64,000 bases of DNA, from positions 2,480,001 through 2,544,000 of the forward strand of contig CP139918.1 of the NCBI GenBank assembly GCA_034423775.1, written 5' to 3'. The stretch is from Alphaproteobacteria bacterium US3C007. Lineage in GTDB: Bacteria; Pseudomonadota; Alphaproteobacteria; Rhodobacterales; Rhodobacteraceae. The notes beneath the pieces are model-generated. The model did not search any database, was not told the DNA's origin, and worked only from the letters and a program-made list of their open reading frames with translations. Position 1 is the first letter of the stretch; each line of letters opens with the position of its first letter. The position numbers and the translations under genes were made by a program. Shown here in pieces: positions 62,493 through 64,000 of the stretch.

Positions 62493-62748
62493 CGGAAGCC
62501 GCAGGCTCAATTTCCAGAGTTTTTGGTTCAATTTGCAATGATAGACAGTTCATGCCGCATCCAGCCTTTCGATCTTTATTCACGCAGGTGATCGAAATCG
62601 CATCAGTGAATGAAAATTTGCCTCTTAATATATCGAAAAGGCAATTTATCACCTCATCGGCGTATTGCGGTTCGCTGTTGAAAAGTATCATTTCTAGTTG
62701 CTTTTCGTATCGGCAGCATGCGACTATCTTCGCAAAGCTCTTTGTCAC
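62464..62748 (-). CDS. Uncertain small protein rich in cysteine
   Basis: Open frame of 94 residues from GTG at 62748 without a visible ribosome-binding site. Codon choice looks coding-like and six cysteines are present (CCRYEKQ, INCLF, ITCVN, GCGMNCL), but no family is recognised. Its last 29 nt overlap the end of the small membrane protein gene. Divergent placement from the lipoprotein gene is plausible. It may not be a gene. Confidence 0.3.
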   Translation of the reverse strand: MTKSFAKIVACCRYEKQLEMILFNSEPQYADEVINCLFDILRGKFSFTDAISITCVNKDRKAGCGMNCLSLQIEPKTLEIEPAASVTFVQSAPV

Positions 62749-62786
62749 TTATTAATTTATATTGCAGCAAAAAGGACGGAAAAGTC

Positions 62787-63167
62787 ATGTTTAAGAATTT
62801 AACAATTATACTAATGGGCAGTATTATGGTTTCTGGGTGCCTTTCTGGAGGAGCTCCAGAAAGACCAAGAGATGTAGCAGATGTGTCTTCTTCCGACACA
62901 TCAACGATTATTGATCCTAAAATCGTGAAGTCTTCGGAGGAGGGGATCGAAATTAAATATGCGCAATTATCCTTCGGCTTTGATGCAGGCTGTAACCCTT
63001 ACAAAACATATTCTTCTGACTTAAACGAATGTGCCAAGTTGCCAGAAAATGTGAAAGATATAGCAATAGAGCACTGTGCTGAGAGCGGTAAGAAAGCCGT
63101 ATTTTTAGGCAATAAAACCAGCCTGCTACAAATGACGATTTCTGAATTCAGTTGTGAAGAAACATAG
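62787..63167 (+). CDS. Small lipoprotein
   Basis: Protein of 126 residues with a lipoprotein signal: charged start MFKN, hydrophobic LTIILMGSIMV and lipobox VSGC at about 16-19. The mature part is acidic and soluble with a small cysteine set (DAGCNPYK, LNECAKL, EHCAES, EFSCEE) that could form disulfides. AAGGACGGAAAAG precedes the ATG at 62787. It lies in an AT-rich segment and has no recognised family. Confidence 0.65.
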   Translation: MFKNLTIILMGSIMVSGCLSGGAPERPRDVADVSSSDTSTIIDPKIVKSSEEGIEIKYAQLSFGFDAGCNPYKTYSSDLNECAKLPENVKDIAIEHCAESGKKAVFLGNKTSLLQMTISEFSCEET

Positions 63168-63439
63168 ACAAAACCTTTTTATGAAAGGGCTTTTTCCACG
63201 CATCGTGGATCAGTGATATTTGAGCCGCTGGGTGCGGTTGCGGGCGTGTTCGGGCAAATCTCAAAACTGTTCAATCACGTTCGCGCGCCACGAATTGTGG
63301 GCTTATCTCTTATCAGGTGATCAGTTTTCGGTTGCGCGGATGGGTAAAGTCCGGTCCGGTTGTCTGTAATCCACGGCTCTTGATTCAATTTCATGTCTTT
63401 CAGTTTTATCGCGAAACATGAATTTCTATGGCATCGGCC

Positions 63440-64000
63440 TCACCAGTTGATGCCTCGATCTGAAAGCCGGCGTTGAACCCGGCCCGGATAATCGGTGACA
63501 ATCGCGTCGACACCTAAATCGATCATCTGATCAATCTCGGTTGGCTCGTTGGCGGTCCAGGCTGCAACGCACAGACCCAACTCTTTGGCAAGTGCTGTCG
63601 TTTTGGGGGTTATGTCAGCAATATAGGGGCACCAAAGCGCGCCACCAGCAGCCTCTACCATTTTCGGGATATTATCCTCACATCCAGAAAAACCGGGGCT
63701 TATGGAATGCGCTGAATCTTCGCCCTGATGCGGCATATTTTTGGGCATTTGGGTAAGAAATGAAATTGGAATATCAGGCGCTTGTCGCGCGCATTCGGCA
63801 AGCAGATCCCAATCGAAGCTGTGCAAAAGCGTGCGCTGGGCAACCCCTGCAGCGCGGACTAGCCCGATAATGATTTCGATCAATTGCCTGCGATAATCGA
63901 TATCCTGCGCAAATTCGGGATCTGATTTGATTTCAAGCATGAATTTGGCATCGACAAATGGTGGTTGGCCTGCGGCTTTTAAAAGTTGGTAAAGGCTGGG
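63440..64000 (-). CDS. Glycerophosphodiester phosphodiesterase, C-terminal part
   Basis: The frame is open through the right edge; 186 C-terminal residues are present. GDPD hydrolyses glycerophosphodiesters to glycerol-3-phosphate plus an alcohol. Visible family features are the metal-ligand strand FMLEIK, the histidine-containing LLHSFDWD strand, and the closing AAWTANEPTEIDQMIDLGVDAIVTDYP. The catalytic N-terminal histidines lie outside the window. The stop at 63440 is 272 nt from the lipoprotein gene, a gap in which nothing clear was seen. Confidence 0.88.
   Translation of the reverse strand, partial: PSLYQLLKAAGQPPFVDAKFMLEIKSDPEFAQDIDYRRQLIEIIIGLVRAAGVAQRTLLHSFDWDLLAECARQAPDIPISFLTQMPKNMPHQGEDSAHSISPGFSGCEDNIPKMVEAAGGALWCPYIADITPKTTALAKELGLCVAAWTANEPTEIDQMIDLGVDAIVTDYPGRVQRRLSDRGINW

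Overview
The window looks like a chromosome segment of a marine alphaproteobacterium of the Rhodobacterales (Roseobacter group). Support comes from the gene set and order rather than from any rRNA: phoU-phoB at the left edge; the run Suv3-like helicase, S4-domain protein, FdxA-type ferredoxin, CarD; the DNA ligase plus MBL-fold exonuclease pair; an arsenate-reductase-like protein; cobS/cobT divergent; and several sugar ABC cassettes. Base composition is moderate, near half G+C, and genes are tightly packed with many 4-nt and 8-nt overlaps. I found no tRNA, rRNA, CRISPR array, IS element or integrase.

Layout. 1-5.9 kb: end of phoU, phoB, a glutaryl-CoA dehydrogenase, a DapA-family protein lacking the usual catalytic residues, a DUF2938 membrane protein, a cupin and a histidine phosphatase. 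6-17.3 kb: a carbohydrate-use locus. On the minus strand are an ABC importer (binding protein, two permeases, ATPase), a sugar-phosphate isomerase/epimerase, a Gfo/Idh/MocA dehydrogenase and a GH43 beta-xylosidase; divergent on the plus strand are a LacI regulator, a second isomerase and a second Gfo/Idh/MocA protein. 17.2-23.8 kb: a two-component system divergent from a second, paralogous sugar ABC cassette, resembling the GtrS/GltR plus gtsABCD arrangement for glucose uptake in pseudomonads. 24-31.6 kb: an old-yellow-enzyme oxidoreductase, an operon of L-gulonate-3-dehydrogenase-like enzyme + beta-keto-acid cleavage enzyme + SDR, an AEC transporter, a Rossmann/SAF-domain dehydrogenase and a membrane-anchored NYN/PIN nuclease. 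31.9-34.5 kb: metF divergent from metR with a MetR box between them, cspA with a structured leader, and an ArsC-like protein.

34.5-37.0 kb: a four-gene RiPP operon of the bufferin/Gig/Hvf type: a DUF2282 precursor with four cysteines, a DUF692 (MNIO) iron enzyme, a DUF2063 partner and a DoxX membrane protein. This is the most interesting system in the window; such operons make cysteine-modified, copper-buffering periplasmic peptides. 37.2-48.5 kb: thrS, two alpha/beta hydrolases, a glutathione peroxidase, oligoendopeptidase F, an amidohydrolase coupled to the DNA ligase/exonuclease pair, an HpaI-type aldolase and an SCP2 protein. 48.5-55.4 kb: TPR protein, helicase, S4 protein, ferredoxin, CarD, cobS, cobT. 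55.4-64 kb: a 936-residue single-pass protein with GspL/PilM-like and PilP/GspC-like ends and a perfect 9-copy hexanucleotide repeat, a SIMPL protein, metY, a glycosyltransferase-like protein, a small AT-rich stretch with short membrane and lipoprotein genes, and a truncated glycerophosphodiester phosphodiesterase at the right edge.

Regulatory signals read directly from the sequence include hairpins between binding-protein and permease genes in both ABC operons, a CG-centred palindrome next to the LacI gene, paired GTAACA direct repeats upstream of the second ABC operon, and the MetR box. Functional statements rest on motifs and family knowledge; no database search was run.
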